Origin: Elephas maximus indicus
Taxonomy: Eukaryota; Chordata; Mammalia; Proboscidea; Elephantidae
Direction: 5' to 3'
Assembly (NCBI RefSeq): GCF_024166365.1
Contig: NC_064830.1
Location: 92,248,968 to 92,312,967 of the forward strand
DNA: 64,000 nt
Position numbers and translations under genes: made by a program. The notes under the pieces were generated by a model. It saw nothing but the letters and a program-made list of their open reading frames with translations. It was not told the origin of the DNA and made no database searches. Positions 49,618 through 62,261 of this stretch are shown here, piece by piece. Each line of letters opens with the position of its first letter. Within the stretch, counting starts at the first letter, position 1.

Positions 49618-51020
49618 AACAAGAACAAGGTCTTTCATCACCTTTCTAATTCTTTCTATTATAAATGCTCTAGTGAACCTTCCCACTTCTTCTTGTATAA
49701 ATTTTGGTTAATAATATGTTGCTGGAAAATTATCCATTTCCTTTAGGTTTTCAAATGTATTGCCATTGCGTTTGACATACTATTATAATTAATCACTTTT
49801 ATTTTTTTTTGGTTGTGACCATTTCTCCTTTCTCATTACTATTCTTGTATCCTTTTTCCCCTTAATCAGACTCAAGACAGGATTGTTTGTTTTCAAGTAA
49901 CCAAACTGAGACCTATTTCCCCATTTTTTTTTTGGTTTCTGTTTAATTTTCAGCTTTATCTTTATTAATTCTCTCTTTTGTTATCTTTTATTTGGGTTTT
50001 CTTTTTATTTTCTTAAGATCAATACTGACCTGTTGCCATCGAGTCCATTCCGACTCACAGCGACCGTATAGGATGGAGTAGAATTGCTCCATAGGGTTTC
50101 CAAGGAGTGCCTGGTGGACTTGAACTGTGGACCTTTTGCTTAGCAGCCATAGCTCTTAACCACTATGTCACCAGGGTTTCCAAGATCAATACAAAGTTCC
50201 TTTATTTTCAGTCTTTCTTATTTAATAATGATGTTTAGGGTTATAAATTCTTTCTGAGTGTTGCACCAGCAATTAGAAAAATTGCCTTTTGTCCAAATAG
50301 GATCTGTCTTTTCTTGCCTCAGTACCTTTGCTCATGCTGGTGGAAGACTCTCTCCACTACTGTTTGTTGCCTACTACTGCTTCCTCTTCATCTTCTTTGA
50401 TTCTGTTGGCTCTGTTCTTATTAATGTATTGTTGAGCTACAGTCTTTCCTTGAGTGCATTCCTAAGATGGGGTAAATGGTTGATACATTTTAAAAGTTTG
50501 TGCATATATTCTCTGCATCAAATCCGTCATGACAGATAAATGTTATTTTGATTGGGTATAAGAATCTTGAGTTCTATTTTTTCTTTAGTCGGTTATAGTT
50601 ATTCCACTATCTTAAAATGTCCAGTGTTGCAAATGAAATACCTGTTGGAAGTGGATTCTTTTTCTTTTGTAAATAACTTTTTTGGGGTTTTGAAAGATTA
50701 TAAGACATTCTCTTTATACTTGAAATTCATAAATTTTACCAAGATACACCAAAGTATATCTTTTCTCATTAGTACGGCAGGAAATTGGTGAGCCCTTTCT
50801 GTCTACTCGAAAAAAATTTTTTTTTTTTAGCTCAGGGAACGTTTCTTTTATTGTTTATTCAGTTACTTCTTTTCCTCCTTACAGAACTCTTATTCCTTTT
50901 GCTCCTTACAGAACTGTTATTATTTACATCCAGGTCTCTGTTTCTTAAGTCTCATATTTCCTTGTGATTTTCATCACATTGAATTTTACTCTGTTTTGAG
51001 ATTTTTTTCCCCCTACTTGA
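49618..51020 (-). repeat. old L1 sequence, reverse, with SINE inside
   Basis: 'gttgctggaaaattatccat' and 'ctaatttctt'-type AT-rich order are consistent with reverse L1 ORF2. The SINE's target duplication shows it was a single sequence. Poly-T tracts near 50815. Confidence 0.5.
50026..50181 (-). mobile_element. AfroSINE
   Basis: 'ctgttgccatcgagtccatt' to 'tgtcaccagggtttcc'. The target duplication aagatcaatac is at 50015-50025 and 50182-50192. Confidence 0.95.
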
Positions 51021-51029
51021 TCTTCAGGG

Positions 51030-51640
51030 TTACTGTATTAGTTATCTATTACTGTGAAAAAAGTCACCACAATCTTAGTGGTTTGGAAAAACCACAAATA
51101 TTTATTATGTCATAGTTCCTGTGGGTCAATAGTCTGAGCATGGCTTAAATGAGTTCTTCTTAGGGTATCACAAGGTCGATATCAAGGTGTCAGCTGGGCT
51201 GGGTTGTCATCTGGAGACTCAACTGGGGAAGAATTCAGTTCCAAGCTTACTCAGCTTGTTGGCAGAATTCATTTCCTTGTGGTTGCGGGACTGAGAACCT
51301 GGCTGCTTGCTGGCTGTCATCTGCAGGCCGGCCTCAGCTCCTCCAGGAGTCTACAGTTCCTGCCACGTGGGCTTCTCCAACATGGCCATTTACTTTATTA
51401 AGCCAGCAAGGAGAGTCTCTAGAGTGAGTCTGCTAGCAAGATGAAGTCTTATATAACAAAACATATTCATGGGAGTGACTTTCCATCATCTTCGACGTAT
51501 TCATTGGCTGGAATCAAGTCATGGGTCTCACCCACACTCAAGGGGAGTGGATTCTACAAGGGTATGGACACCAGGAAGCCTGGTTATATGAAGCACCCTA
51601 AAGTCCGTCCACTACAGCTACTAATTTGGGTAATTAATCT
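51030..51640 (-). repeat. old LTR-type repeat
   Basis: 'gtattagttatctattactg' then 'tttattatgtcatagttcct', 'atcaaggtgtcagctgggct' and 'tgccacgtgggcttctccaa', a common mammalian repeat layout. Related to 11885-12055. The class is uncertain. Confidence 0.5.
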
Positions 51641-51894
51641 CTTTTTCAAGTAATCTGCTTAATTTTTAAATTAAAAAAAATTTTTTTTACTTTCAAAAAT
51701 TATACTGTCATTGAATATCTTCAAATTGATTTCTTCATTTTTTTTCTCTTTCCCCTTCTCCTTTTTAAAGTTGTTTTCCGTCTCCTCTAAAAGTTTTATT
51801 TCACTGAGAACTGTCTATTAGAAGAGTTTTGCTTGTCTGAGTTGCTGAATCAACTAGTTGGTTTGGTATCTAGACCCCAGAAGAGCCGAGGCCT

Positions 51895-53029
51895 CCAGTC
51901 TTGTCTGCCAACCCTAGTAGATGCTGTGCTCAGAATAGTTGGTTGGTACTTGGATTGCCATTGAGAGAGCCCCAAGGATATATTCAGGCCACCATTTTCC
52001 CAGAATATCCAGCTTCTTCTAATCATCAAGATACAGGAGAAACAGCCAGTACCAGCACCACCCCTGCACCCTTCACACTAGGAGACCACATTCATAGCAA
52101 CAAGTACATCTTCATGAACAAACCTCCCTGCAGATTTCACCTGCTACTGCTCTCACCTCCTTTCTTCTGCCACCGGCAGAGTCTGTGACAATACTTATAG
52201 ATGCCATCACCTCTCTTGGATGATCATTACACTCTGACACACCCTCACTTCTTTACCATCCTCAGAGTTCCTGAAAACTGCCCATGGAACCCCTGTTGCT
52301 TCTACATCTTCTCATAGGGAAGTAAAACATTACTACCAGTGCTATTTCTCCAATAGCCCTCACCACTAGTGATTTATCTCTGTAAACCCTCCAATCTTTT
52401 CTCACTCATTGTCTTACACCAATATCCCCCTCTGTGGCATCCCTTCTTCTCCCATCTCTCAGACAGAAACAACGTCTGGTATTAACACCATCTCTGCTCT
52501 GTAAGTCATGCAATGGAAACTACACCCACGTCTAATGTTTTTCCTCTACAACTGTTTTCACCCCATTCTCTCATTGGTGCAAGGATATTACCATACCTTC
52601 AACTGCCACAATTTCTTCTCCAATAAAAACCAGGACATTAACACTTTAAACTAGCTTGACCCATTCTCTCACTACACCAACACATTTCTCCTCCCATCCT
52701 GCCAGTGGGACCTTTTCTTTCCTATAATACTGTGGTCATTTACTATGGTAATGTCTCCATCATTCTAATCTACAGAGAATTCTCTAGAACAAATATCACC
52801 ACTCTTCCATCCGCAATTACACAGACAATGCTCATATCTCTTACCACCGGTTGTCATAGTTTCAAACACACACACACACACACAAACCTCTCATATGAGC
52901 ACCATGTTTCCGAATTCCTGCTCCTACACCATTGCCTCTTATCCAATAATCCCTACTACAGGAACTACCACCATCTCTTCTCCCATGTAAATCTCATGAG
53001 GACAGAGTTTTTGTTTTAATATTCTGTCC
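51895..53029 (+). pseudogene. Thr/Ser-rich decayed island, possible second mucin relic
   Basis: Short open pieces are Thr/Ser/Pro-rich (DTGETASTSTTPAPFTLGD near 52030-52090), and 'accatacc', 'cttctccaat' and 'aggatattacc' recur in the manner of the 17-25 kb array. No clean period was found and stops are frequent. A (CA)n run sits at 52865-52884. It may belong to a further member of the mucin cluster. Confidence 0.35.
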
Positions 53030-53460
53030 TCAGTGTATAAAACAGTACTTTAGACATAGTGAGGACTCCATAAGTATCTATTGACAATGGTTGAACTACT
53101 GAAAAATCAGCCAGAACCATCGCATCCTCCTCTAAAACTCTCAAGATTTGGATGGTACCCAATCCTGCCAGCAGGTGCTTTCCATCAACCCTCAGGATAG
53201 CATTTCCTTTGCTATTGACATCTCAAGTAGCAATGACAACTTCCTGGAAAAGCCTTTCCTGATCTATCCTGATCAGTTAGAACATCCTGCTTTCCCCATC
53301 TCTCCCTGATCCCTTCTGGTGCTTTTTCTTTTTCCTTCTAAAACACATATCACACTCTAACATTATGCATTATATTTGTTTGTTTATTGTCTATCTTCTG
53401 CTCTGAAATATAAGCTCCTTGAAGGTAGGGGCTTTGTCTGTTTTTATTCACTGTTACTGT
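53030..53460 (+). repeat. L2 LINE fragments
   Basis: 'acatagtgaggactccataa' (53056-53075) and 'aagcctttcctgatctatcc ... tataagctccttgaaggtag' are the 3' end and an upstream part of L2. Confidence 0.7.
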
Positions 53461-53531
53461 CTCAGTCAAGGTTCTCGAGAGGAACAGAACCAGTGAGAGA
53501 GATATCTCTATCTTTACCTCTGCCTCTATCT

Positions 53532-53972
53532 CATCTTAGTTTCCTGGTGCTGCCGTAACAGAAACACTACAAGAAATTTATTTCCTTGCAATTAGGAGGC
53601 TAGATGTCTGAAATCAGTATGTGGCTCTAGGGGGGGATGCCCTCCTTTGTCTATTTCAGTTCCTAGTAACTGGCAATTCTTGGAGTTTCTGGGTTTGTAG
53701 ATGCATCTGTGTTCATGTCAGATAGCATTCGTGTTCCCCGAGTCTGCGCGTCTCTGTGTCTACACTCCACTTTTTGTAGCTCAGAAGTGAACAGGTTTAA
53801 GATCCATCCTACACTGGCATGACTTCAACTGACTGACTGATTACATTACATTAGATTGCACATGGCATGTGATCACATTACATGAGATTAGATTACATTC
53901 ACAGGTACAAGGATTAGGATTCCAATACATATTTTTTGGGGTAGGGACACAATTCCATCCATAACATGGTGT
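53532..53972 (-). mobile_element. MLT1-like LTR, reverse
   Basis: 'tcttagtttcctggtgctgc' to 'acaattccatccataacatg', with 'cagaagtgaacaggtttaag' in the middle. An old LTR with some tandem growth ('acattacattagattgcaca'). Confidence 0.7.
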
Positions 53973-53982
53973 GTGTGTGTAT

Positions 53983-54182
53983 GTATATTGCTGTTGAGTC
54001 GATTCCAACGTATGGCTACCCTGTGTGTATCGGAGAAGAACTGTGCTTCATGGGGTTTTCAGTGGCTGATTTTTTTGGAAACAGATCACTAGGACTTTCT
54101 TCTGAGGTGCCTTTGGTGGACTAGAACCTCCAACCTTTCAGTTAACAACTGAGAGTGTTCACTGTTCGTACCACCAGGGGTC
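53983..54182 (-). mobile_element. AfroSINE variant
   Basis: 'tgctgttgagtcgattccaa' to 'cgtaccaccaggggtc'. Carries the longer middle 'ggctgatttttttggaaaca', as in the copy at 59686. Confidence 0.85.
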
Positions 54183-54326
54183 ACCATACACACACCTAGA
54201 GAGAGGGAGAGGTTTACTTCAAGGAATTGGCCATTGTTGTTAGTTGCTATTGAGTTGGCTCTGACTCATAACGATCTTACATATAACATAGTGACCTTAC
54301 GTATAACGTAATGACGTTATACAATC

Positions 54327-57300
54327 ATTGTGTTGTTGTTAAGTGCCATTGAGTCAGTTCTGCCTCATAGTGACCCTATGTACAAAAGAACAAAATACTG
54401 ACCGATCCTGTGCCATCCTCATAATTGTTGGTATGTTTGAGCCCATTATTGCAGCCACTGTGTCAATCCATCTAGTTGAGGGTCTCCCTATTTTTTGCTG
54501 ACCTTCTATTCTACCAAGCACGATATTCAGCAATGATGCTCTTCTTCAGCGACTGGTCCCTCCTGATAACATGTCCAAAGTATGTAAGATAAAGTCTCAC
54601 CGTCCTCGCTTCTAAGGAACATGCGGGCTGTGCTTCCTCTAAGACAGATTTGTTTATTTTTCTGGCAGTCCATGGTATATTCAATACTCTTTACCAACAT
54701 CATAATTCAAATCAGTAATTCTTCTTTGTAGTTCCTTATTCATTGTCCAGATTTTGCATGCATATAAGGCGATTGAAAATACAAGGGCTTGAGTCAGGTG
54801 CACCTAAGTCCTCAAAGTGGTATCTTTGCTTTTTTGACACTTTAAAGAGGTCTTTTGCAGCAGATTTGCCCAATGTGATACATCACTTGATTTCTTGACT
54901 GTGGCTTCCATAAGCGTTGATTGTGGATCCCTGTAAAATGAAACCCTTGACAATTCAATATTTTCTCCACTTATCATGATGCTGCTTATTGGTCCAGTTG
55001 GGAGGAATTTTGGTTTCTTTATACCGAGGTAAAAAGACCACTAAAGGCTGTGGTCTTTGATCTTGGTCAGTAAGTGCTTCAAGTCATCTTCACTTTAGAC
55101 AAGCAAGGTTGTGTCATCTGTATATTGCAGATTGTTAATGAGTCTTCCTCCAATCCCGATGCCATGTTCTTCTTCATATAGTCCGGTTTCTCAGTTTATT
55201 TGCTCAGCATACAGATTGAATATGTAGGGGGAAAGGATACAACCTTGATGTATACCTTTCCTGATTGTAAACCACGAAGTATCCCCTTGTTCTGTTTGAA
55301 TGACTGCCTCTTGGTCTAAGTACAGGTTCCTCATGAGCACAATTAAGTGTTCTGAAATTCTCATTCTTTGCAATTGTCATGGATTGAATTGTGTCCCCCA
55401 AAAAATATCTGTCAACTTGGTTAGGCCGTGATTCCCAATATCATGTGGTTTTCTTTCATTTTGTGGTTGTAATTTTATGTTAAGAGGATTAGGGTGGGAT
55501 TGTAACACCACCCTTACTCAGGTCACCTCCCCGATTCAAGGTAAAGGGAGTTTCTCTGAGGTGTGGCCTGCACCTCCTTTTATTTCTCAAGAGATAAAAG
55601 GAAAGGGAAGCAAACAGAGAGTTGAGGACCTCAAACCACCAAGAAAGCAGCCCCAGGAGCAGAGCGCATCCTTTGGACATGGAGTCCCTGCACCTGAGAA
55701 GCTCCTCCACCAGGGGAAGATTGAGGACAAAGATCTTCCTCCAGAGCTGACAGAAAGAGAAAGCCTTCCCCTGGAGCTGGCGCCCTGAATTTGGACTTGT
55801 AATGTAGCAGACTGTGAGAAAATAAAAATCTCTTTGTTGAAGCTATCCACTTGTGGTATTTCTGTTACAGCAGCACTAGATGACTAAGATAGCAATGTTA
55901 TCCAAAATTTGTTATGATCTACTCAGTCTAACGCCTTTGCATAGTCAATAAAACACAGTTAAACACCTTTCTGGTATTCTCTGCTTTCAGCTAAGATCCA
56001 TCTGACATCAGCAATGACATAACTTGTTCCATGTCCTCTTCTGAATCCAGCTTGAATTTCTGGCATTTTCCCGTGGATGTACTGCTGCAACCGTTTTTGA
56101 ATTATCTTCAGCAAAATTTTACTCGCACGTGATATTAATGACATTCTTCGATAATTCCCACATTCTGTTGTATCATCTTTTTTTTGAAATGGACTAATAT
56201 ATGAATCTTTTCCATATATGGTTGGCCAGGTATTGTCTTTCAAATTTCTTGGTATAGACGAGTGAGGACTTCCAGCATTGTATCTCTTTGCCGAAATATC
56301 TCAATTGGTATTCTGTCAGTTCCTGAAGCCTTGTTTTTTGCCGCTGCCTTCAGTGCAGCTTGGACTTCTTCCTTCGATACCATTGGTTCTTGAGCATATG
56401 CTATGTCCTGAAATGTTTGAACATTGACCAATTCTTTTTGGTACAGTGACTCTGTGTATTCTTTCCATCTTCTTTTGATGCTTCCTGTGTCGTTCAATTT
56501 TTTGCCCATAGAATCCTTTGGTATTGCAACTTGAGCCTTGAATTTTTAATTCAGTTCTTTCAGCTTGAGAAATGCTGAACGTATTTTTCCCTTTTGGTTT
56601 TCTAGCACCAGGTCTCTGCATATTTCACTATAATACTTTACTTTGTCTTCTTGAGCCACCCTTTGAAATCTTCTATTCAGCTCTTTTACTTCATTATTTC
56701 TTCCACTCCCTTTAGCTACTCTACTTTCAATAGCAAGTTTCAGAGTCTCTTCTGACATCCATATTGGTCTTTTCTTTTGTTTCCCTATCTTTTTAATGAC
56801 CTTTTGCTTTCTTCACTTATTATATCCTTGATATCATCCCACAACACTTCTGGTCTTTAGTCACTAATGTCCAATACATCAAATCTGTTCTTGAGATGGT
56901 CTCTAAATTCAGGTGGAATATACTCAAGGTTGTATTTTGGCTCTTGTGGACTTGCTTTAATTTTCTTCAGCCTCAACTTGAACTCACATATGAGCAATTG
57001 ATGGACTGTTCCGATGCAGCCCCTGGCCTTGTTGTGACTGATGATATGGAGCTTCTCCATTGTCTCTCTTCACAGATGTAGCTGATTTGATTCCTGTGTA
57101 TTCCATCTGGCGAGGTCCACATGTACAGTCGTCGTTTATGTTGTTGAAAAAAGGTATTTGCAATGAATAAGTCGTTGGTCTTGCAAAATTCTGTCATGCA
57201 AGTTTCTATCACCAAGGCCGTGTTTCCAACTACTGATCCTTCTTTGTTTCCAACTTTTGCATTCCAATGCATCTTGATTGCATGTTTGATCAATTTCAGA

Positions 57301-58090
57301 CTGCACAAGTTGGTAAAAATCTTCAATTTCTTCATCTTTGGCAATACCGGTTGGTGCGTAAATTTGAATAATAGTCATATTAATTGGTATTCCTTGTATG
57401 TGTGTGGCTATAATCCTATAAATGACAGCACTGTACTTCAGGATAGATATTGAACTGTTCTTTTTGACAATGAATGTGATGCTGCTCCTCTTCAATTTGT
57501 CATTCCTGGCATAGTAGACCATATGATTGTCTGATTCAAGATGGCTAATACCAGTCCATTTCAGCTCACTAATGCCTAGGATATCGATCTTTATGTGTTT
57601 CATTTCACTTAAAAAAAATGTTTTTTGTTTCTTTTTACCATTTCACTTTTGAGGACTTCCCTTGATTCATACTTTGTACATTCTATATTCCAATTACTAA
57701 TGGGTGTTTACAGTTGTTTCCTCTTATTTTGAGTCATGCCACAGCAGCAAATAAAGATCTCAAAATCATTAAGGTCAACTCTACTCTGAAGAGGCAGCTC
57801 TTCCCCAGTTGTGTTTTGAGTGCCTTCCAACCTGAGGGGTTCATCTTCTAGCACAGTATCAGACAGTGTTCTGCTATTATGCATAAGGTTTTCACTGGTT
57901 AATTTTTTTTTTTTTCTTCCTGAAGTAGCTTGCCGGGTGCTTCTTCCTAATCTGTCTTAGCCTGGAAGCTCCACTGAAATGTGTACACCATGGATGATAC
58001 TGCTGGTATTTGAAATACCAGCAGCTTAGCTTCCAGCATCATAGCAACATGCAAGCCACCACAGTATGACAAACTGACAGACAAGTGGTG
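54327..58090 (-). mobile_element. full-length RTE/BovB-clade LINE interrupted by an LTR
   Basis: About 3.25 kb of RTE plus a 517-bp LTR. Visible domains in pieces: endonuclease (HIKIDILGISELKWTG, YICEERQWRSS), the RT thumb/finger region (NKASGTDRIPIEIFRQ), and 'VLMRNLYLDQEAV'. The 5' terminus 'caccacttgtctgtcagttt' coincides with that of the copy ending at 37962. Many stops, inactive. Confidence 0.92.
55375..55891 (+). mobile_element. solo LTR of the MaLR-like family inside RTE
   Basis: 517 bp, tgtcatggattgaattgtg to gatgactaagata. The target duplication gcaat is at 55370-55374 and 55892-55896. Removing it restores the RTE text 'ctttgcaatgttatcc'. Confidence 0.95.
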
Positions 58091-58470
58091 GAACACCATT
58101 GTAGGGGGCTGCAAAGTCAAAGATCCATAGGTCAGGCCACAGAAACTGGAAACTGCTATAAGGCTGGCATCCCAAAAGCTGTAGGTCAGGCAAAGAGAAG
58201 TATGAACAGTGAGTGTGTTCTATCTAAATGTATATTTATAGTCTGGAGGCAGAACACACCCTAGGGAAACTTCCTTTTTGCTCTTAAGGCCTTTAACTGA
58301 TTGAACAAAACAGCTAATTTTATGGAAGGCAATTTGCTTTACCAACTGGTTTAATCACATGTAATAAGAGCAACTAGACTAGTGTTTTACCAAAAAACTG
58401 GGCACCGTAGCCTAGGCAAGTTAACACAAAAAATTAACTATCACAGTTGTATTCCCAGTATTTGGAACAG
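58091..58470 (-). repeat. old LTR or DNA repeat, reverse
   Basis: 'gtaataagagcaactagact' to 'gcaagttaacacaaaaaatt' then 'aactatcaca' is a known mammalian repeat type in reverse (TGATGGTTA...). Its end resembles the arms of the inverted element at 28441. Confidence 0.5.
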
Positions 58471-58486
58471 TGTTTCCCATATAGCA

Positions 58487-59318
58487 GGTTGTTGTTCTGT
58501 GTCAATGAGTTGTTTCTGACTCATAGCAACAGAATGAAATACTGCTAGATCTTGCACCATCCTCCTAATCATTGTTATGCTTGAGCCCATTGTTGCAGCC
58601 GCTGCGTCAATTCATCTTGTTGAGGGTCTTCCTCTTTTTTGGTGACTCTCTACCAAGTATGATGTCCTTCTCCAGAGACTGGTCTCTTCTGATAACATGT
58701 CCAAAATATGTGAGATGAAGTTCTGCCATCCTCACTTCTAAGAGCATTCTAGCTGTATTTCTTCCAAGACAGATTTGTTCGCTTTTCTGGCAGTCCATGG
58801 TATATTCAATATTCTTTGCCAATTCAAAGGCATCAATCCTTCTCCGGTCTTCCTTGTTCATTGCTTTTTAATACTTTAAAGAGGTCTTTTGCAGCAGATG
58901 TGCCCAATGCAATATGTTGTTTGATTCCATGACTACTGCTTCCATGGGTGTTGATTGTGGATCCAAGTAAAATGAAACCCCTTATAACGTCAATATTTCC
59001 TCCATTTATCATGATGTTGCTTATCGGTCCAGTTGTAAGGATTTCTGTTTTCTTTATGTTGAGGTGTAATCCATACTGAAGGCTGGATTCACTTTCAGCA
59101 AGTAAAGTTGTGTCATCTGCATATTGCAGATTGTTAATGAGCCTTCCTTCAATCCTGGTGCCGCGTTCTTTTTCATATAGTCCAGCTTCTTGAATTGTTT
59201 GCTCAGCATACAGAGTGAGCAAGCATGTTGAAAGGACACAGCCCTGATGCACACCCTTCTTCACTTTAAACCATGCAGTATTCTCTTGTCTGTTCTAATG
59301 ACTGCCTGTTTTCCTACA
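58487..59318 (-). mobile_element. RTE 3' portion
   Basis: Reverse RTE from 'ggttgttgttctgtgtcaat' to the RT core. YADD is present in NLQYADDTTLLAES. It ends within KGVHQGCVLS. Several internal deletions. Confidence 0.9.
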
Positions 59319-59685
59319 ACTAATAATATGTAAATTCATTATTTCCAGTAAATCACAATGAAAAGTCCTAAAAATAAGTTTATATACAAATCTTCTCTTC
59401 TACCAACATCACCATGAATACAAAAAGAGTTGGTGGTGTCATCAGTGTCCAACCTCCATTCATTACAGTGTTTTCCTTTTTCCAGCTCTCTCACTACTAC
59501 CATTGTTGGAACTACACCCAACAGAATGACCTTTTTTCTTGTATTGCCTCTTCGAAGGCACAGACAGCCTCTATCATCACCTCCTCCACTCCTTTTATTC
59601 TGGGACTCCATTGGCCAAGACCTCTTCTCCAACAGCCTCCTTAGTTGTAACTATCCTAAAACTGTCAGCACCTCTTCTCCCATTA

Positions 59686-59892
59686 AAAATCAGTTACTGT
59701 CAAGCTGATTCTGACTCATGGCAACCTCATGTGTGTCAAAGTGGAACTGTGCTCCATAGGGTTTTCAATGGCTGATTTTTCAGAAATTGATTGCCAGACC
59801 TTTCTTCCAAGGTGTCTCTGGGTTGAACTTGAACTTGCAACCTCTTGGTTATCAGCTGAGCATGTTAACCATTTACCCACTCAAGGACTCCA
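59686..59892 (-). mobile_element. AfroSINE variant
   Basis: 'aatcagttactgtcaagctg' to 'acccactcaaggactcc', with the same longer middle as the copies at 42008 and 53983. Confidence 0.85.
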
Positions 59893-60085
59893 TTTTTTCA
59901 TCAGTGTGAACATATTGACAGTGCCTACCATCTACTGATTCCCACATTAATCTTAGTAGAAGAGAATCAACCAGTTCCATATTCTCCAATTCTGTTCCCA
60001 CTGCTGCCTCTTATACGGAAAGTGCAATTCTTTTCCATATTTGCCTCTTTTTCCACTCTTCCAAACTGAGCAACCATACAACTTC

Positions 60086-60699
60086 TTAAACTACATCTTT
60101 GCTTTAGAGAAATTGTTGACTTTTGGTCTCATATAGATGGTTTTTAAATGGGGCACCATAGTCAACTGGTCCAAAACCAAAAAAACCAAACCTGTTGCTG
60201 TGGAGCCAATTCTGACTCATAGTGACCCTATAGGACAGAGAAGACTGCCTCATAGAGTTTCCAAAGAGCTCCTGGTGGATTCGAACTGCCGACCTTTTGG
60301 TTAGCAGCTGTAGCACTTAACTACTACACCACCAGGGTTTCCCTCAACTGATCCAGTATGCCCGAACTTTTAAGAATTTGAATCCCATTCTGCATTCCAT
60401 CAGGGTCCATCTTTTGTGGTCCTGATCAGAACAGTTGATAGAGATAGCCAGGGATCATCTAGTTTTTCTGGTCAGGGTAGATGAGGCCATGGTTCATGTA
60501 GGCTATTAGTCCCATAGACTAGTTTCTTTTCTGAGACTTTGGTTTCCTTCTTTGTCTTTTGCTCTTGATGAGTAGGAACCAAGAGTTGTGTCTTAGATGG
60601 CTGCTTGGTTCCATAGAGTTTTTTTTTTTTTTTTTTGTCATTGTTGAGAGTATACACAGAAAAACATAAACCCATTCAACAGTTTCTACATGTACAATT
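60086..60699 (-). mobile_element. L1 3' UTR pieces, reverse, with SINE inside
   Basis: 'ttggtctcatatagatggtt' and 'agatagccagggatcatcta', then poly-T and 'agagtatacacagaaaaaca', match the L1 3' UTR at 18510-19175, but in an order that requires two fragments. Confidence 0.75.
60172..60343 (-). mobile_element. AfroSINE
   Basis: 'ccaaaaccaaaaaaaccaaa' to 'acaccaccagggtttccc'. Flanks 'tcaactggtcca' and 'tcaactgatcca' are an eroded target duplication. Confidence 0.93.
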
Positions 60700-61189
60700 A
60701 AGTGAACCTCTTCTTTCTCTTATGCTTCATGTTCTACTATCTCCTACCAGTATCAAAATACTTCCCATTACTGTTATCATTTCTTCTACAAGGTGTCCAG
60801 AAATTACACCAGTTGTCACTATCTCTGCTTCTCATACTACTCTACATATTGATACAGGACCCATCATTGAAGTTACCTCCCTCCCTCTGACAATAATTAC
60901 TAACAATACTTCTATAAGAATGTCCAACTCTGCCCAGTTTGGAAAAGACATCTGGGATGGACCCCATTTCTAGCATGACCACAGTGTTCAGCTTCTCCAG
61001 TATAGAAGTTTCACTTCCTCCAGCTATGGGTAGTTCTCCAACATCCTTGACTACTGGGGTTGACTCCCACCAGTGCCCCAAATTCTATCAGCACAGGGTC
61101 CATCTCCACTAGCATAGTTCTGACAAAGCACCCAAACTCTCACCAGGTGCCAGTGTTGCTAATAGAACCTTAACTAGCTTAAGCCATAA

Positions 61190-61670
61190 CTGCTGCCGGA
61201 TCCCAGCTTTGGTAGGTTGTATTATTGTTCAAAATATTTGCTTTTCCTCTCTCGGATGGATTATACCTCCCCACCCAATTGATATCAGGCTTGACCTTCT
61301 GACTTGTGTTGCCTCTTCCTGCTGGAGGATTTTTCCATCTCTGCCCTGTTGAACTCAGGGGCAATCATGTGACTTACTTTCGCCAACAAAACATAGGTGG
61401 GAGGGTGCATGTCATCTCTGGAAAGAAGCTTTAAGAGCCAGCTCAATCTTTTGCCATTTTTATCTTTTCTCACTACCATGAGACTGTCGGTGTCCCAGAC
61501 AGGGGCTGCTCCATCAGCTGGGTCCCCAGAGTGAAGATGACATGGAAGAGAGCACAGGTGGTGCAGTGGACAAGTAGCATGAGCAAGAAATAAACCTCTG
61601 CTTGTAGCCACTGAGACTTTAGAGTTTTTTGTTACTCTAGCATAATCTAGCATCTCCAGACTGATACCCC
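61190..61670 (+). repeat. LTR-like old repeat
   Basis: 'gcaagaaataaacctctgct', then 'agccactgagactttagagt' and 'ctagcataatctagca', is the 3' end of a common mammalian LTR type. Confidence 0.55.
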
Positions 61671-62261
61671 AGCCGTCACTGGCCTCCACTTGCCTAGAAA
61701 CCAAGTATCAGCTTTTCATTTGCCATCAAGCAAATCAATGCGCCCTACATGTGGGACAAAGAACTTGGTTTTTGGCCTTTGTCTCTGGCCTCCTAAAAAT
61801 AACCCTCGGAATTTGCCAGCAATGGAGGTGCCTTTATATGCGAATGTAGTAGGAGTCCCAAAGATCACACTTAGGAATAACTTCAGAAAGGGAGGGCACA
61901 TGATTCAATCAATCATGCATATTTATTGATTCCATAGATCACTTATATGCAATGAGGCCCTAATCATTTATTATGCATAAGCCAAAAAAGGTCTGGGACG
62001 TGGAAATTCCTTGGAGCTTCTGGATTGATGATGCATACGGGAGGACCACTTGTCTCTGGATACACAAGGCCTCTGGGGACAGGAAGTAGCGTGCAGAGCG
62101 AGACTCCCCAGCAACCTCACCTGTGCATCCCTTGGCATGTATCCTTTTTGTGTTTGTATCCTTTCTCTGTTGAATTAAAGATGGTTTAAAATTTTAGAGA
62201 TAGCCCATTTCCAGAAGTTGGTCAGTCATTGCAACAAATTATCAGGCCTAAAGGAATAGTA
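61671..62261. repeat. old ERV/LTR-like sequence, unresolved
   Basis: 'cctgtgcatcccttggcatg' and 'gtatcctttctctgttgaat' followed by 'attggtcagtcattgcaaca'-type text suggest an LTR and flank. No gene seen. Confidence 0.35.

Larger units (their letters stand above)
59360..61185 (+). pseudogene. Thr/Ser-rich decayed island, possible third mucin relic
   Basis: Host pieces at 59360-59685, 59893-60085 and 60700-61185. The best frame (60740-60940) reads TSIKILPITVIISSTRCPEI and then long Thr/Ser/Ile stretches such as TSLPLTIITNNTSIRMSNS. Stops and insertions break it. It resembles decayed mucin Thr/Ser exons, but no period or SEA domain was found. Confidence 0.4.
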
